From Candidatus Hydrogenedentota bacterium (GTDB lineage Bacteria; Hydrogenedentota; Hydrogenedentia; Hydrogenedentales; CAILVY01), in contig JAKQOG010000178.1 in the NCBI GenBank assembly GCA_029565395.1, positions 1 to 64,000 of the forward strand: DNA of 64,000 bases. The letters run 5' to 3'. The notes under the pieces were generated by a model. That model was not told where the DNA came from. It worked only from the letters and a program-made list of their open reading frames with translations, and ran no database searches. How positions within the stretch are numbered: position 1 is the first letter of the stretch; every line of letters begins with the position of its first letter. Both the position numbers and the translations under genes were made by a program. Of this stretch, positions 8,437 to 18,095 are shown piece by piece.

Positions 8437-9063
8437 ATGTTTAGAAATTTATTGCCAAAATCCACGGACTTCTTTGATTACTTCGAACAGCACAGCCGTC
8501 TGGGCGTTGAAGCGTGCCAGGAATTGCTTGCCATGTTTTCCGGTTCTCAGGATATGGTAGTCCGGGCCGCGCGCATCAAGGAAATCGAGCGGGAAGCAGA
8601 CACAATAACCCATACCTGCACCGATGTGCTGCATCGGACGTTCATCACGCCGTTTGATCGCGGGGACATATTGGGACTGATTCAAAAACTGGACGATGTA
8701 GTAGATGCCATTGAGTCCATTGCCTCGCGGCTGGTGCTCTATGAAATTACGGAGGAGCGCCCCGAGGCGCGCGCATTGGCGGAAGTGTTGGTGAAGGCCA
8801 GCCAGGCCATAACCCGGGCAGTAGCGGGTCTCACCAACCTGAGCAACCCCGAAGAGATCAAACGGAATTGTATCGTTCTGTTTGATCTCGAGAATCAGGG
8901 GGATGAATTGATGCGGTCGGCGCTGGCGAAACTTTTGAAAGAAGAGGCCAATGCCATTACGGTGATCAAGTGGAAAGAGATTTTTGAGCGGCTGGAAAAG
9001 GCGACGGACCGGTGCGAGGCCGTGGCCGATCTGTTGCAGGGCATTGTTATAGAGGCGGCCTGA
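8437..9063 (+). CDS. DUF47 / PhoU-like phosphate transport regulator
   Basis: 208 residues, all alpha-helical in appearance, matching the DUF47 (TIGR00153, YkaA) family: MFRNLLPK..FFDYFEQHS start, an EIEREADTITH segment near residue 55, FITPFDRGDI near 75 and LDDVVDAIES near 88. Family members sit next to Pit transporters and are thought to modulate phosphate uptake. ATG 8437 is preferred over the longer frame from 8350 because GGAGGAAA at 8423-8430 is correctly placed and the family starts here. The pit gene begins 3 bases after its stop. Confidence 0.9.
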   Translation: MFRNLLPKSTDFFDYFEQHSRLGVEACQELLAMFSGSQDMVVRAARIKEIEREADTITHTCTDVLHRTFITPFDRGDILGLIQKLDDVVDAIESIASRLVLYEITEERPEARALAEVLVKASQAITRAVAGLTNLSNPEEIKRNCIVLFDLENQGDELMRSALAKLLKEEANAITVIKWKEIFERLEKATDRCEAVADLLQGIVIEAA

Positions 9064-9066
9064 CCT

Positions 9067-10098
9067 ATGGATCCCGTGCTCATTGTCATCATCCTAACCG
9101 TCATCATCGCGCTGCTGTTCGATGTCATCAACGGTTTTCACGATGCGGCCAATTCCATCGCAACCATCGTGTCCACAAGGGTGTTGTCGCCGCGGGCGGC
9201 GGTGTTGTGGGCGGCATTTTTCAATTTTGCGGCGATGTTTGTCTTCAAGCCGGAAGTGGCGAACACCATCAAGAAAATCGTCCACATCGACGCCACCGAT
9301 CCCGGATTTGTGTTTGTAGTGCTGGCTGCCTTATTCGGCGCCATCGTTTGGGATCTATTCACTTGGTGGTGGGGATTGCCCACCAGTTCCTCCCACGCGC
9401 TGATTGGCGGATTAGTAGGCGCGGGAATCGCGCACAAGGGCTTAAAAATCATTGCGTGGGACAAGGTGTGGTCGACGGTAAAATTCATTCCGCTGGCGCC
9501 GCTGATCGGCCTGGCATTCGGATTTATAATCATGGTTATCGTGTTTTGGATTTTCCGGCGTTGGCGGCCCAGCACCATAGATCGCCTTTTCCGGAAATTG
9601 CAGTTTATATCGGCGGCCATGTATTCATTGGGGCACGGCGGAAATGACGCGCAAAAAACCATGGGGGTCATTATTGCCTTGCTCGTGGCTGGCGGCTATA
9701 TGAGTGCGGATGTAGAACTTTCACTGACGCATTGGAACACGCTTTGGATTATTTTGTCGTGTCATGTGGCTATGGCGATTGGCACGGCCTTCGGCGGATG
9801 GCGCATCGTGAAAACCATGGGAATGCGCATCACCAAGCTTCGGCCGGTGGGCGGCTTCTGTGCGGAGACGGCGGGCGCGGCCACGCTGTTTATGGCCACG
9901 AATATGGGTATTCCCGTATCCACCACCCACACCATTACCGGTGCGATCGTGGGGGTGGGCGCGGTGAATAAATTATCTGGGGTGAAGTGGGGCGTGGCCA
10001 CGCGCATCATCTGGGCCTGGATTTTTACCATTCCCTGTGCGGCGTTTATTGCCGCGTTGTGTTTCGACGTAGTGAAACTGTTTCATCCGGCGTTTTGA
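9067..10098 (+). CDS. pit: Low-affinity inorganic phosphate transporter, Pit family
   Basis: A 343-residue member of the PiT/PHO4 family with about ten membrane spans. The two diagnostic duplicated motifs are present: GFHDAANSIAT near residue 22 and GHGGNDAQKTMG near 184. WGLPTSSSHAL (near 100) and IPVSTTHTITGAIVGVG (near 280) are also family signatures. It imports phosphate with H+ or Na+. It is cotranscribed with the DUF47 regulator just upstream and overlaps the 3' end of the convergent ppk1 gene by 16 bases. Confidence 0.93.
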   Translation: MDPVLIVIILTVIIALLFDVINGFHDAANSIATIVSTRVLSPRAAVLWAAFFNFAAMFVFKPEVANTIKKIVHIDATDPGFVFVVLAALFGAIVWDLFTWWWGLPTSSSHALIGGLVGAGIAHKGLKIIAWDKVWSTVKFIPLAPLIGLAFGFIIMVIVFWIFRRWRPSTIDRLFRKLQFISAAMYSLGHGGNDAQKTMGVIIALLVAGGYMSADVELSLTHWNTLWIILSCHVAMAIGTAFGGWRIVKTMGMRITKLRPVGGFCAETAGAATLFMATNMGIPVSTTHTITGAIVGVGAVNKLSGVKWGVATRIIWAWIFTIPCAAFIAALCFDVVKLFHPAF

Positions 10099-12101
10099 GA
10101 AGTGCCCAGCCGCATCAAATACTGGTGTGTTTCCATTTGCGCCCGGCATTCTTCGCCCTCTTCCTTCACATAGTGATTGGTCTGCATCTGGTCCAGAATG
10201 CGCGCTTTCACATTATCGGAAGTCTGGATGGCCATCATGTCCACAACCTGTTGCTGCAACACCGGATCATAGATTGGAAAGGCCACTTCGATCCGCCAGT
10301 CGATGTTCCGCTCCATGAGGTCTGCGGAGCTCATGTACAAGACGCGGTCCGCGCCTTTGCCAAAAAGATAAATGCGCTGATGTTCCAGGAAGCGATCCAG
10401 AATTGAAATGGCGTGTATGTTTTCATGGGGCAGCATGGCATAGGTGGTGCGCACCACCAGATCAATTTGGACCCCTGCATCCGCCGCTTCCCGCAACCGG
10501 TCAATCACCTTTTTATCCGTAAGATGGTTCACCTTGAGAAAGATGTAGCCATTTTTCCCCTTCGCCATTTCGCGCGCAATATATTTGGCTAATATTTTGC
10601 GCGTATTGAACGGCGAAACAATCAAGTGCCTGAACTTGGGCGGTGTCAACGCGCGTATTCCCGTCGTTTGATCGAAAAAGTCGAAGGTGTCCGCCACTTC
10701 CGAGGTCAGCCGCTTGTCCGCCGTCAGGAGAATGCTGTCCACATACAGCTTGCCCGTGGTTTCATTGTAATTCCCGGTGGAAAGCCCGGCGACAAGCGTA
10801 TCGCCGCGATCAATCAGGAGCAGTTTGCCGTGTACTTTGAGCGGGGGGACGCCGTAGACCACTTTGGCGCCTTCTTCCATTAGGCGCTCCGAGATCCGGA
10901 TATTGTTCTCTTCGTCGAACCGCGCCTGTAGTTCCACCGACACCAGGACTTTCTTCCCATTGCGGGCCGCATTGATCAAAGCGTTTACCACGCGTGAAGG
11001 ATTGGCCACACGGTAGAGCGACATTTTAATGGCCTCCACCTTGGGATCAATCGCCGCCTCGCGCAACAGGCGTATGACATTGTCGAAGGATTGATACGGA
11101 TAGGTGATCATCAAATCCTGCCGGCGGATGATGTCCAGCATTGGCGTACGGTTGCCGTCCAGCACCGGATGAGGGGCTACCTCCATTTCCTCGAAACTGA
11201 GATCGGGCCGACGCGCCGGAAACCGCATCAAGTCTTTCATATTGTGATACCGTGCGCCTGCTATGACCGTGTCGTCCGGACCGACGTTCAATTCTTCGCG
11301 CAACCGGCGAAACAGGCCCTCGGGCATGTCTTCATCATACACCAGCCGCGTGGGCCGCCCCCCTTTGCGCTGCCGCAACACCTTCTGCATTTTCCGGATG
11401 TAGCCTTCCGTGAAATCGTTATCCATGTCCAGCTCCGCATCCCGGGAAATCTTAAACTCGAAGGCCTCGATCCGCGTATAGGGAAATATGTAAAAAATGT
11501 CATCCAGCGAATGACGGATAACGTCGTCGATGTACATAATGTTGTTGTCGGGGAGCACCACGAAGCGAGGCAGATTCGCCGGCACTTCCAGGACGGCATA
11601 ACGTGTCTTGTTGCCCCACATTTTCACCCCGAAATACAGCGCGCCGTCCGTCAACGGAGACATGGGCCGGTCGTCCCTGAAAATCACCGGCACCAGGCTT
11701 GGCAGAATGTTCTCCTGGAAATATTCCTGCAGCCACTGGTGAATCTCCGGCGTATGCGTTTCAATATCGCTTTGCGTAAGCAGTTTTACGCCTTGTTGCG
11801 TCAATGCGGACATGATAGTGGCGTACGCAGCTTGAAACCTCTCGTCCAAGTCTTTTGCTTTATCGCCTACCACCTCCAATACATCAACCATGCGCTTTTT
11901 GCCTAGTTCAATCATCCGGTGCATACTGGCCACGCGCACCTTGAAAAATTCATCCATGTTGGACGAAAAGATCCCCAGAAACTTCAGCCGCTCCAATAAC
12001 GGATTGCGCGGGTCTTCTGCTTCCTGAAGCACCCGCTCGTTAAAAGAGAGCGTTGATATTTCACGTATCTGATAAACGTTCTTGATGCTCATATCCAGCA
12101 C
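10083..12101 (-). CDS. ppk1: Polyphosphate kinase 1
   Basis: 672 residues, close to the usual 690. The order of domains is complete: N-terminal STLSFNERVLQEA..NPLLERLKFLGIFSSNMDEFF, the head domain, then the two phospholipase-D-like C domains with KMSLYRVA, VELQARFDEENNI, the KVHGKLLLID motif carrying the autophosphorylated His, and YMSSADLMERNIDWRIEV. It makes polyphosphate from ATP and reverses the reaction. The reading frame starts at GTG 12101; ATG 12092 three codons later is equally possible, as neither has a strong ribosome site. Together with pit and DUF47 it forms a phosphate uptake and storage cluster. Confidence 0.95.
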   Translation of the reverse strand: MLDMSIKNVYQIREISTLSFNERVLQEAEDPRNPLLERLKFLGIFSSNMDEFFKVRVASMHRMIELGKKRMVDVLEVVGDKAKDLDERFQAAYATIMSALTQQGVKLLTQSDIETHTPEIHQWLQEYFQENILPSLVPVIFRDDRPMSPLTDGALYFGVKMWGNKTRYAVLEVPANLPRFVVLPDNNIMYIDDVIRHSLDDIFYIFPYTRIEAFEFKISRDAELDMDNDFTEGYIRKMQKVLRQRKGGRPTRLVYDEDMPEGLFRRLREELNVGPDDTVIAGARYHNMKDLMRFPARRPDLSFEEMEVAPHPVLDGNRTPMLDIIRRQDLMITYPYQSFDNVIRLLREAAIDPKVEAIKMSLYRVANPSRVVNALINAARNGKKVLVSVELQARFDEENNIRISERLMEEGAKVVYGVPPLKVHGKLLLIDRGDTLVAGLSTGNYNETTGKLYVDSILLTADKRLTSEVADTFDFFDQTTGIRALTPPKFRHLIVSPFNTRKILAKYIAREMAKGKNGYIFLKVNHLTDKKVIDRLREAADAGVQIDLVVRTTYAMLPHENIHAISILDRFLEHQRIYLFGKGADRVLYMSSADLMERNIDWRIEVAFPIYDPVLQQQVVDMMAIQTSDNVKARILDQMQTNHYVKEEGEECRAQMETHQYLMRLGTSQNAG

Positions 12102-12221
12102 TTTGATCCGCCGTAAACATAGGGATTAATTGTAGAGAGTATTGGCTTGATGGTTCAATAAGGCCGGTTTTTCCAGAATAGGGCCTACTGGATGTATAAG
12201 TTCTATAGGAAAAGCACATGC

Positions 12222-13700
12222 TCAGGCATCTTTTCCGGGAAGCGCAAGCCCCAGCCGGAGCAAATGCGCCCGGATTTGATGCTCGGCCGCGTGCCATGCT
12301 TCCCGGGGCACGTCCGCGTACACACGCTCGATCAGTTCTTCCATTGTCCGGACACCCTCCGCCAGAGCGGTTTTGATTTTTTCCTCTCGGCCGAGCCGGT
12401 GGGTGATTAGCTGCCGCAGGAGGTCTTTGCCGCTTTCACGGAAAGTGGGCCATCCATGCGCGGGCACGGTAAACCGGATATCCTCTTGCAGCAACCGCTC
12501 AAGGCTCTGAAGGTATGCGTTCATATCGCCGCCATAGTCCGGAGAAATCAAGATGGTTCCGGGATTGGCCATCATGTCGCCGCACAGAAGGCTGTGGGTG
12601 GTTTCCTCCAGGAAACACATATGGCCGGGATGATGGCCGGGCGTGTGCAGGCACCGCACCCGCCATTCGGGATCGCCGGTAATGGGGATGATTTCGCCAT
12701 CATGCAGGAGATGATCTACGGGAAACGGCAATTCGCGCGCGGTGGCTTCGTGCGCCCAAACCGGCGCGCGATACTTGGCGCGGAAGAACTCCGTGGCGCC
12801 TACGTGGTCGCTGTGTGGATGGGTGAGGAGCACCGCGCCCACCTGATGCCCCAACCCCAGCAGATGATCCAGCACATCATCGAGATGCTGCCGCTCCCAG
12901 GGCTCGGCCACGCCAGGATCCACCACGTACAATTCGTCTTCACCGATCACCACGCAGTTTACATGCGTCACCGCCGGTTTCTTTTGCGAGCGGACGGGGA
13001 TGATGGTGATGCCGGGTTGTGTTTCAAACAAGTTTGGCATGTCCGGATCCCGGCCGGTGGCCTTGCAGAGCCAGGGGAGCGCCTCCTCCATCGGCAACAC
13101 GGCAAGGTGGCGGAGAATGAACGCCACGGGCGTCGAGAGTTTGATTCGGTGTTGATGCCAGTGCCGCCGCGCCTCGGCTGCGGTCAGCCATTCCACATCT
13201 ACGATTTCACTATCAGGCCCCAGCGTTTCTCCAGAAAACGCGCCGGAATACGCACAGGCATAATAATCCGTGTGAAAGCGCATCGGCGAAAACGCCGGGG
13301 TGACCCATTCGCCGGCGGGCGTGAAATCCGCTGCGTCGATCCGAAGATTATACCTGTCTAAAATCGCTGCGAACGTCGTTTCGTGCGTGTGCAGCGCGCG
13401 CCGCGCTTCACGGAGGGTATCGAGGCCCGGAAGTGCGCCCTTGGCCAGCAACAGCCCTGTTTCTTCAAAGATTTCCCGCACTGTGGCAAAGATGGATTTT
13501 CCTGACTTGGCATGGACCGCGCCAAGCACATATGCCGGGTCGTCGGTTTTATCCATGGCGCCGCCTGGAAAAACATGGTGCCCGCCCATGAACGGTATGG
13601 CATCGTTCCGGCGGGCCAGCAGCACTTCGCCGTTACGATGTACAATGCCGGCGGCGGCGCGGCGCGGCGCCACCGTTTTTTGGGGCGTAGGATTCATCAT
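12222..13700 (-). CDS. Nudix hydrolase - metallo-beta-lactamase fusion
   Basis: 492 residues in two parts. Residues about 15-210 are a Nudix domain of the NUDT7/19-like kind: RAAAGIVHRNGEVLLARR start, GGHHVFPGGAMD, then after an insertion the REIFEETGLLL half of the Nudix box. Residues about 240-460 are a metallo-beta-lactamase fold with the metal ligands visible: THPHSDHVG, HTPGHHPGHM, CGDMM and PAHGWPT, followed by a LACTB2-like winged C-terminus. Both halves keep their catalytic residues. A nucleotide-diphosphate substrate cleaved by the first domain and a (thio)ester or RNA by the second is inference. It follows the Dabb gene after 19 bases, same strand. Confidence 0.85.
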   Translation of the reverse strand: MMNPTPQKTVAPRRAAAGIVHRNGEVLLARRNDAIPFMGGHHVFPGGAMDKTDDPAYVLGAVHAKSGKSIFATVREIFEETGLLLAKGALPGLDTLREARRALHTHETTFAAILDRYNLRIDAADFTPAGEWVTPAFSPMRFHTDYYACAYSGAFSGETLGPDSEIVDVEWLTAAEARRHWHQHRIKLSTPVAFILRHLAVLPMEEALPWLCKATGRDPDMPNLFETQPGITIIPVRSQKKPAVTHVNCVVIGEDELYVVDPGVAEPWERQHLDDVLDHLLGLGHQVGAVLLTHPHSDHVGATEFFRAKYRAPVWAHEATARELPFPVDHLLHDGEIIPITGDPEWRVRCLHTPGHHPGHMCFLEETTHSLLCGDMMANPGTILISPDYGGDMNAYLQSLERLLQEDIRFTVPAHGWPTFRESGKDLLRQLITHRLGREEKIKTALAEGVRTMEELIERVYADVPREAWHAAEHQIRAHLLRLGLALPGKDA

Positions 13701-13719
13701 CCGTTTGCCAGGACGGCGA

Positions 13720-14115
13720 TTACTTGGCGAAGTAATCCACCACCAGTACTTTGTCGAGATAGGGGTGTAATATCGACCCGAATTCCTTGTGCGCGGGATG
13801 GATCAGATAAGCGTCGCGGTCCGCGGCATTTTTGAACGTCAGGAAGAAGCAGTGTGTGAACCCCTGAGAGAGTTTTTCCGGGCTTACATCCGTGCCCCAT
13901 TCAAATCCTTGAATGATGTTTATTTTTTTGGGCAGGTCGCAAAACGCCTGTTCCACTTTCGCAACTTCTTCCGGCTTCGCTGTATCCTTAAACTTGAACA
14001 GTACAACATGCCGCAGCACTTTGCCGTCTTCCGCCGCCGCGAGGCTCACGTTATACCCCGCCACGAGCGAAATGCATACCGCCGCCACACATGCCAGAAT
14101 GAAATATGTCTTCAT
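13720..14115 (-). CDS. Exported Dabb (stress-responsive A/B barrel) domain protein
   Basis: 131 residues from ATG 14115, which AAAGGAG precedes by 8 bases; the longer open frame upstream is not needed. A signal peptide of about 25 residues ends at a SLAAAEDG-type site. The rest is a Dabb ferredoxin-like barrel: LRHVVLFKFKDTAKPEEVAKVEQAF, GFEWGTDVSPE, FTHCFFLTFKNAADRDAYLIHPAHKEF. Exported Dabb proteins are frequent in Planctomycetes-like genomes; the biochemical role is unknown. It is likely cotranscribed with the Nudix-MBL gene downstream. Confidence 0.87.
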   Translation of the reverse strand: MKTYFILACVAAVCISLVAGYNVSLAAAEDGKVLRHVVLFKFKDTAKPEEVAKVEQAFCDLPKKINIIQGFEWGTDVSPEKLSQGFTHCFFLTFKNAADRDAYLIHPAHKEFGSILHPYLDKVLVVDYFAK

Positions 14116-14259
14116 GTTTGATTCTCCTTTATGGTTATCCGAAAAGCATACACTATTGCATGCGGCGGCGTCATTTAACGCGCATTGATGCGCCACTGCC
14201 GAATCTTGTATTGTTGCACAGGCACAAGCAAGGTGAATTGGAAATAAAGGATTCAATAC

Positions 14260-15792
14260 GTGGTTGGCACGGTCGTACAAGGCCAGCAGCAAGCATCCGG
14301 GGATGTTGAAACCTGCAAAAGTTGTCCGGACAGATGCGCGTCCGTTCCCACTCGCGCCGGAGGAAAGCATCTGAGACTTGCCGGCGCCTGTATCTTCATT
14401 TTTTTGTTGGCACTGGCTGCGCGGTTGTATCAGGTGCAGAATGAATCCGTATGGTATGACGAAAGTGTTGCCGCATATGAACTCATGCCTGGCATTGGGT
14501 TGGGAACCTTTTTACGCAACGTGAAAGCGTACGATCCAACGCTTAATCCCCTTTATTTCACGGTCCTATGGGTATGGAGCAATCTATTCGGGACGGCAGC
14601 GTTCACCCTGCGGATGCTATCCATCATTATGGGCTGTCTGTCAGTTGTTTTTTTATACTGCATAGGGAAGGAGGTGTTTAACGGCAGGATGGCTGTGGCT
14701 ACGGCCACTATCCTGGGGATCCTCAGCATCCCCAACATATTTTATTCACAGGAAATTCGCATGTATGCGGCGTTTCTACTGTTGACCAATATGTCCATAT
14801 GGGGATTGCTGAGAATATATAAAAACGGGGATCGCCTGTCATTTGTTGTTCATATAGGTGCAAACGTACTTATGGTATGGACGCATTTGATGTCTTCCGT
14901 TTTTTTGATCGTTCAAGGAATGATCGTTTTGTTGTTGTATGGGAAAAATGTGAAATTTCTATTGAAATGGGGGATTCCACAGGCCATTAATGCAATGTGC
15001 TTTTGGATGGCGTGGGGGCGTTTCATTGATTTTGCTGCAATACGGAAGGCGGCCGATTGGATTGGCTCTTCATTAACGATGGACATGTCATGGGTTCTAT
15101 TGGTTTTTGTCCGGAATATTTCCGGGATATCCGCGACGGTTTATGGGAAGTCTCTATATGTGCTTATTCTATTTTTTATATTCCTGCTGCTGACCTCCGT
15201 TGTTTATAAAAAAATAGTCAAGGGGATCATAAATTGGGTGGAGATTATTATCATTTTGCTGGCGATGGCGCCTGTAGTATTTCTGTTTGCCGTTTCTGTG
15301 CTGGTCTATCCTTGCCTGCTAGACCGCTATGTGGTTTATATTCAAACAAGCGCCATTATAGCGGTGGTGATGGGGTGCGGGGTTCTGGGCCGTAGGGGAG
15401 GCGCGCTGGCCAATGGCATTCTCATTGCCCTTTTCCTGGCGCAATTCGCAACCTTTGATCGTCCGTTTCGCCTGAATTGGGATAAAATCATGGCCTTGGC
15501 CGATGACGGCAGGCCCGTGGTAGTTTCTCCTGCTCATGAACGACAAACCTTAAAACCGCTTGCCATGCCGCCGGTTGGCGTGGATGCGCACAATTTCAAG
15601 GACTATCTCAACTCCCACGATGAACAGTTGCGCAAAACAGGCTGGTGGTTTGTCAATGCCGCCGCCTCTTCCGATCTCAACGGCCCGTTTTTAACTGAAA
15701 TTGAGGCGCATGGGTTTTGTGCTGCGAAAATAGTGCAAGTGCGGGGAATCAATAAAACAATTTTCCTCTATTTAGTACAGGATAAGAAATGA
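14260..15792 (+). CDS. GT39/ArnT-like membrane glycosyltransferase
   Basis: 510 residues with about ten membrane spans. A short cytoplasmic N-terminus leads into TM1 and then an external loop with SVWYDESVAAYE, which holds the acidic pair used by GT-C enzymes of the dolichyl-phosphate-mannose mannosyltransferase and ArnT group. DPTLNPLYFTVLW, a second loop motif, follows. It likely transfers sugar from a polyprenyl-phosphate donor to an envelope acceptor. The start is GTG 14260, with AAAGG 9 bases upstream. It is divergent from the Dabb gene. The acceptor and donor cannot be told. Confidence 0.75.
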   Translation: MVGTVVQGQQQASGDVETCKSCPDRCASVPTRAGGKHLRLAGACIFIFLLALAARLYQVQNESVWYDESVAAYELMPGIGLGTFLRNVKAYDPTLNPLYFTVLWVWSNLFGTAAFTLRMLSIIMGCLSVVFLYCIGKEVFNGRMAVATATILGILSIPNIFYSQEIRMYAAFLLLTNMSIWGLLRIYKNGDRLSFVVHIGANVLMVWTHLMSSVFLIVQGMIVLLLYGKNVKFLLKWGIPQAINAMCFWMAWGRFIDFAAIRKAADWIGSSLTMDMSWVLLVFVRNISGISATVYGKSLYVLILFFIFLLLTSVVYKKIVKGIINWVEIIIILLAMAPVVFLFAVSVLVYPCLLDRYVVYIQTSAIIAVVMGCGVLGRRGGALANGILIALFLAQFATFDRPFRLNWDKIMALADDGRPVVVSPAHERQTLKPLAMPPVGVDAHNFKDYLNSHDEQLRKTGWWFVNAAASSDLNGPFLTEIEAHGFCAAKIVQVRGINKTIFLYLVQDKK

Positions 15793-15882
15793 TGCAATAC
15801 GTGAAGCCTTGCGGAAATCGCACATGAATGATGCCGTTTCATCTTCTGTTCCTGAAATTAGCGGCATGAAAGGATGGACGCC

Positions 15883-18030
15883 ATGAGAACAATTTTGCGG
15901 CGGGTCGTGAGCATAGGGTTGTGGGCTATTCTCTGTGGAAGTGCTTGGACCGTGGAAACGGATGGAAAAATCAAACTTCCGCCCTTGCCGAAAGCCGGTC
16001 TGCATCTATATGTGTCGCCTGCGGGTTCAGATGATAATTCAGGAGTGAAATCAGCGCCCTTCGCATCGCTGGAGCGCGCCCGCGACGAAATCCGTACGCT
16101 CCGGCGGAAAGAAAAACTTCCAAAGGGCACGATTTATGTGATGGTGCAGGGCGGGCAGTATTCTGTCCGCCAAACCTTCACGCTTACGTCATTGGATTCA
16201 GGCGCGCCGGGGGCACCAATTGTATTCCGCGCCACGCGGAAGCAAAAACCGGTGTTTAGCGGCGGGATACGCCTTTCCGGTTTCATGCCGGTTACGGACG
16301 AAGCGGTGTTGGCCCGGCTGCCCGACAATGCACGTGGCCACGTGGTCCAGGTGGATCTGGCGCCTTTCGGCATCAAAAACTTGGGGCCGCTTGTGCTGGG
16401 CGGATTTTCCAGCGGCAATGGTTTTACCACGCATCCTGTGCCGGAGTTGTTTTTCAATGGCGAAGCGCTTTCGATGGCCCGGTATCCAAACGACGGTTTT
16501 CTGAAGGTAGCGGATATCTGCGTACCCGATGGCCACAACATCCACGGCATGACCGGAAGCAAAGTGGGGCGAATCTTGTATGAAGGCGACCGGCCCGCGC
16601 GATGGAAAAACGAAAAGGATGCTTTCTTGTATGGCTATTGGTTTTTCGACTGGGCCGATTCCTATGAACGGATTGCCGCCATCAATACCCATAGGAACGA
16701 AATAACATTGGCCACGCCGTATCACAATTACGGCTATCGCAAGGGTGCGCGGTATTATGCCGTTAATCTTCTGTCCGAAATCGATGTGCCGGGGGAATGG
16801 TATCTGGATCGCCAAAAGGCGGTTCTTTATTTCTATCCGCCGTCCGACCCCGCCAAAGCCATCGTGGAACTGTCGGTCTTTACGCTCCCTTTGGTCCATT
16901 TGGACAAGGCCGCCCACGTGCGGTTTGAGGGGCTCACGTGGGAACTTGGCGCCGGCGATGCTATTCATGTCAAAGGGGGCGAAAACTGTCTTTTCGCGGG
17001 ATGCACCGTTCGGCGGTTTGGCGGCAACGGCATCGAAATTTCCGGAGGAACACAGCATGGTATTCTCGGGTGCGACATTTACTCCATGGGGCGCGGCGGC
17101 ACGCTTATCACCGGCGGCGACCGCAAAACCCTGACCCCCGGCGGGCATTTTCTTGCCAACTGCGACATCCATCATCTCTCCCGCATTGATCACACCTACA
17201 CGCCTGCGGTCGTGATGAACGGCGTTGGAAACCGCATCACGCACAACCGGATGCATCATATCAACAGCAGCGCCATCCGGCTCGGAGGAAACGATCATGC
17301 CGTAGAATACAATGAAGTGCACGATGTATTGCTGGAATCCGATGACCAGGGCGGCGCCGACATGTGGGGCGACCCCGCTTTCCGTGGCAACATCTACCGC
17401 TACAATTACTGGCATCACATCGGCAACTGGCGCCATGCCGGAGAAGACCTCGCCTGCGGCCAAGCCGGCATCCGCCTCGACGACGCCATATCGGGCACGC
17501 TCATCCATGGCAACATCTTCTACAAATGCTCAGCGGGAAAGCTCGGCTTCGGCGGGGTCCAGATCCACGGCGGCAAAGACAACACCGTCGAGAATAATAT
17601 TTTCGCGGAGTGCGCCGCCGCGATCAGTTTCTCGCCCTGGGATGCCGGGCGCTGGAAACAATTCATCGCACCCACCCTTTCGGCCCCGGCCATTGACCCC
17701 GTGCTCTACCAAACCCGCTATCCCGAACTCGCCTCCCTCGCGGAAAACCCCAACCGAAACATCATCCAGCGCAATCTCATTTGGAAATGTGAAAAATTTC
17801 TCCTGCGCGACAAAGGCCAGAACGTCGTGCGGGACAATGTCACGTCAGACGCCAGCGGATATTTTAGGAATGCCTCTACCGGCAGCTTCCGCCTTAACAC
17901 CGCGCACAACGAGATGCCGCCCGGCTTCACCCCGATCCCCTTCGATAAAATTGGTCTGTATAAAGATGCCTTCCGGCCCGCCTTGCCCAAACTGAAAATC
18001 AAAAACGCCCGCGCCGGAAACGGGGTGTAG
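15883..18030 (+). CDS. Secreted right-handed beta-helix protein (GH141-like)
   Basis: About 715 residues from ATG 15883, preferred over ATG 15874 because AAAGGA at 15869-15874 is 8 bases upstream. A signal peptide is followed by a YVSPAGSDDNSG..PFASLERARDEIR segment, the usual start of GH141-like and pectate-lyase-like parallel beta-helix enzymes. The body has many helix turns (NGIEISGG, ILGCDIYSMGRGG, VGNRITHNRMHH, NTVENNIFAECA). It is probably a periplasmic or secreted polysaccharide-active enzyme, fitting the sulfatases downstream. The GH141 label is by resemblance of the N-terminal motif only. Confidence 0.75.
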   Translation: MRTILRRVVSIGLWAILCGSAWTVETDGKIKLPPLPKAGLHLYVSPAGSDDNSGVKSAPFASLERARDEIRTLRRKEKLPKGTIYVMVQGGQYSVRQTFTLTSLDSGAPGAPIVFRATRKQKPVFSGGIRLSGFMPVTDEAVLARLPDNARGHVVQVDLAPFGIKNLGPLVLGGFSSGNGFTTHPVPELFFNGEALSMARYPNDGFLKVADICVPDGHNIHGMTGSKVGRILYEGDRPARWKNEKDAFLYGYWFFDWADSYERIAAINTHRNEITLATPYHNYGYRKGARYYAVNLLSEIDVPGEWYLDRQKAVLYFYPPSDPAKAIVELSVFTLPLVHLDKAAHVRFEGLTWELGAGDAIHVKGGENCLFAGCTVRRFGGNGIEISGGTQHGILGCDIYSMGRGGTLITGGDRKTLTPGGHFLANCDIHHLSRIDHTYTPAVVMNGVGNRITHNRMHHINSSAIRLGGNDHAVEYNEVHDVLLESDDQGGADMWGDPAFRGNIYRYNYWHHIGNWRHAGEDLACGQAGIRLDDAISGTLIHGNIFYKCSAGKLGFGGVQIHGGKDNTVENNIFAECAAAISFSPWDAGRWKQFIAPTLSAPAIDPVLYQTRYPELASLAENPNRNIIQRNLIWKCEKFLLRDKGQNVVRDNVTSDASGYFRNASTGSFRLNTAHNEMPPGFTPIPFDKIGLYKDAFRPALPKLKIKNARAGNGV

Positions 18031-18044
18031 CCCGGAAATTCTTA

Positions 18045-18089
18045 CCATGAAAATCCGGCATTGACTGCGGGATTTTCATGGTGTATAAT
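18045..18089 (+). promoter_or_regulatory. Promoter embedded in a 12-bp inverted repeat
   Basis: CCATGAAAATCC (18045-18056) and GGATTTTCATGG (18070-18081) form a perfect 12-bp inverted repeat with a 13-base loop. The -35 TTGACT (18061-18066) starts in the loop, and after a 17-base spacer the perfect -10 TATAAT is at 18084-18089. The ATG at 18096 lies 6 bases beyond, so the transcript is probably leaderless. The hairpin could be an operator or the terminator of the upstream gene; there is no T-run. Confidence 0.7.
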
Positions 18090-18095
18090 TCCAGC

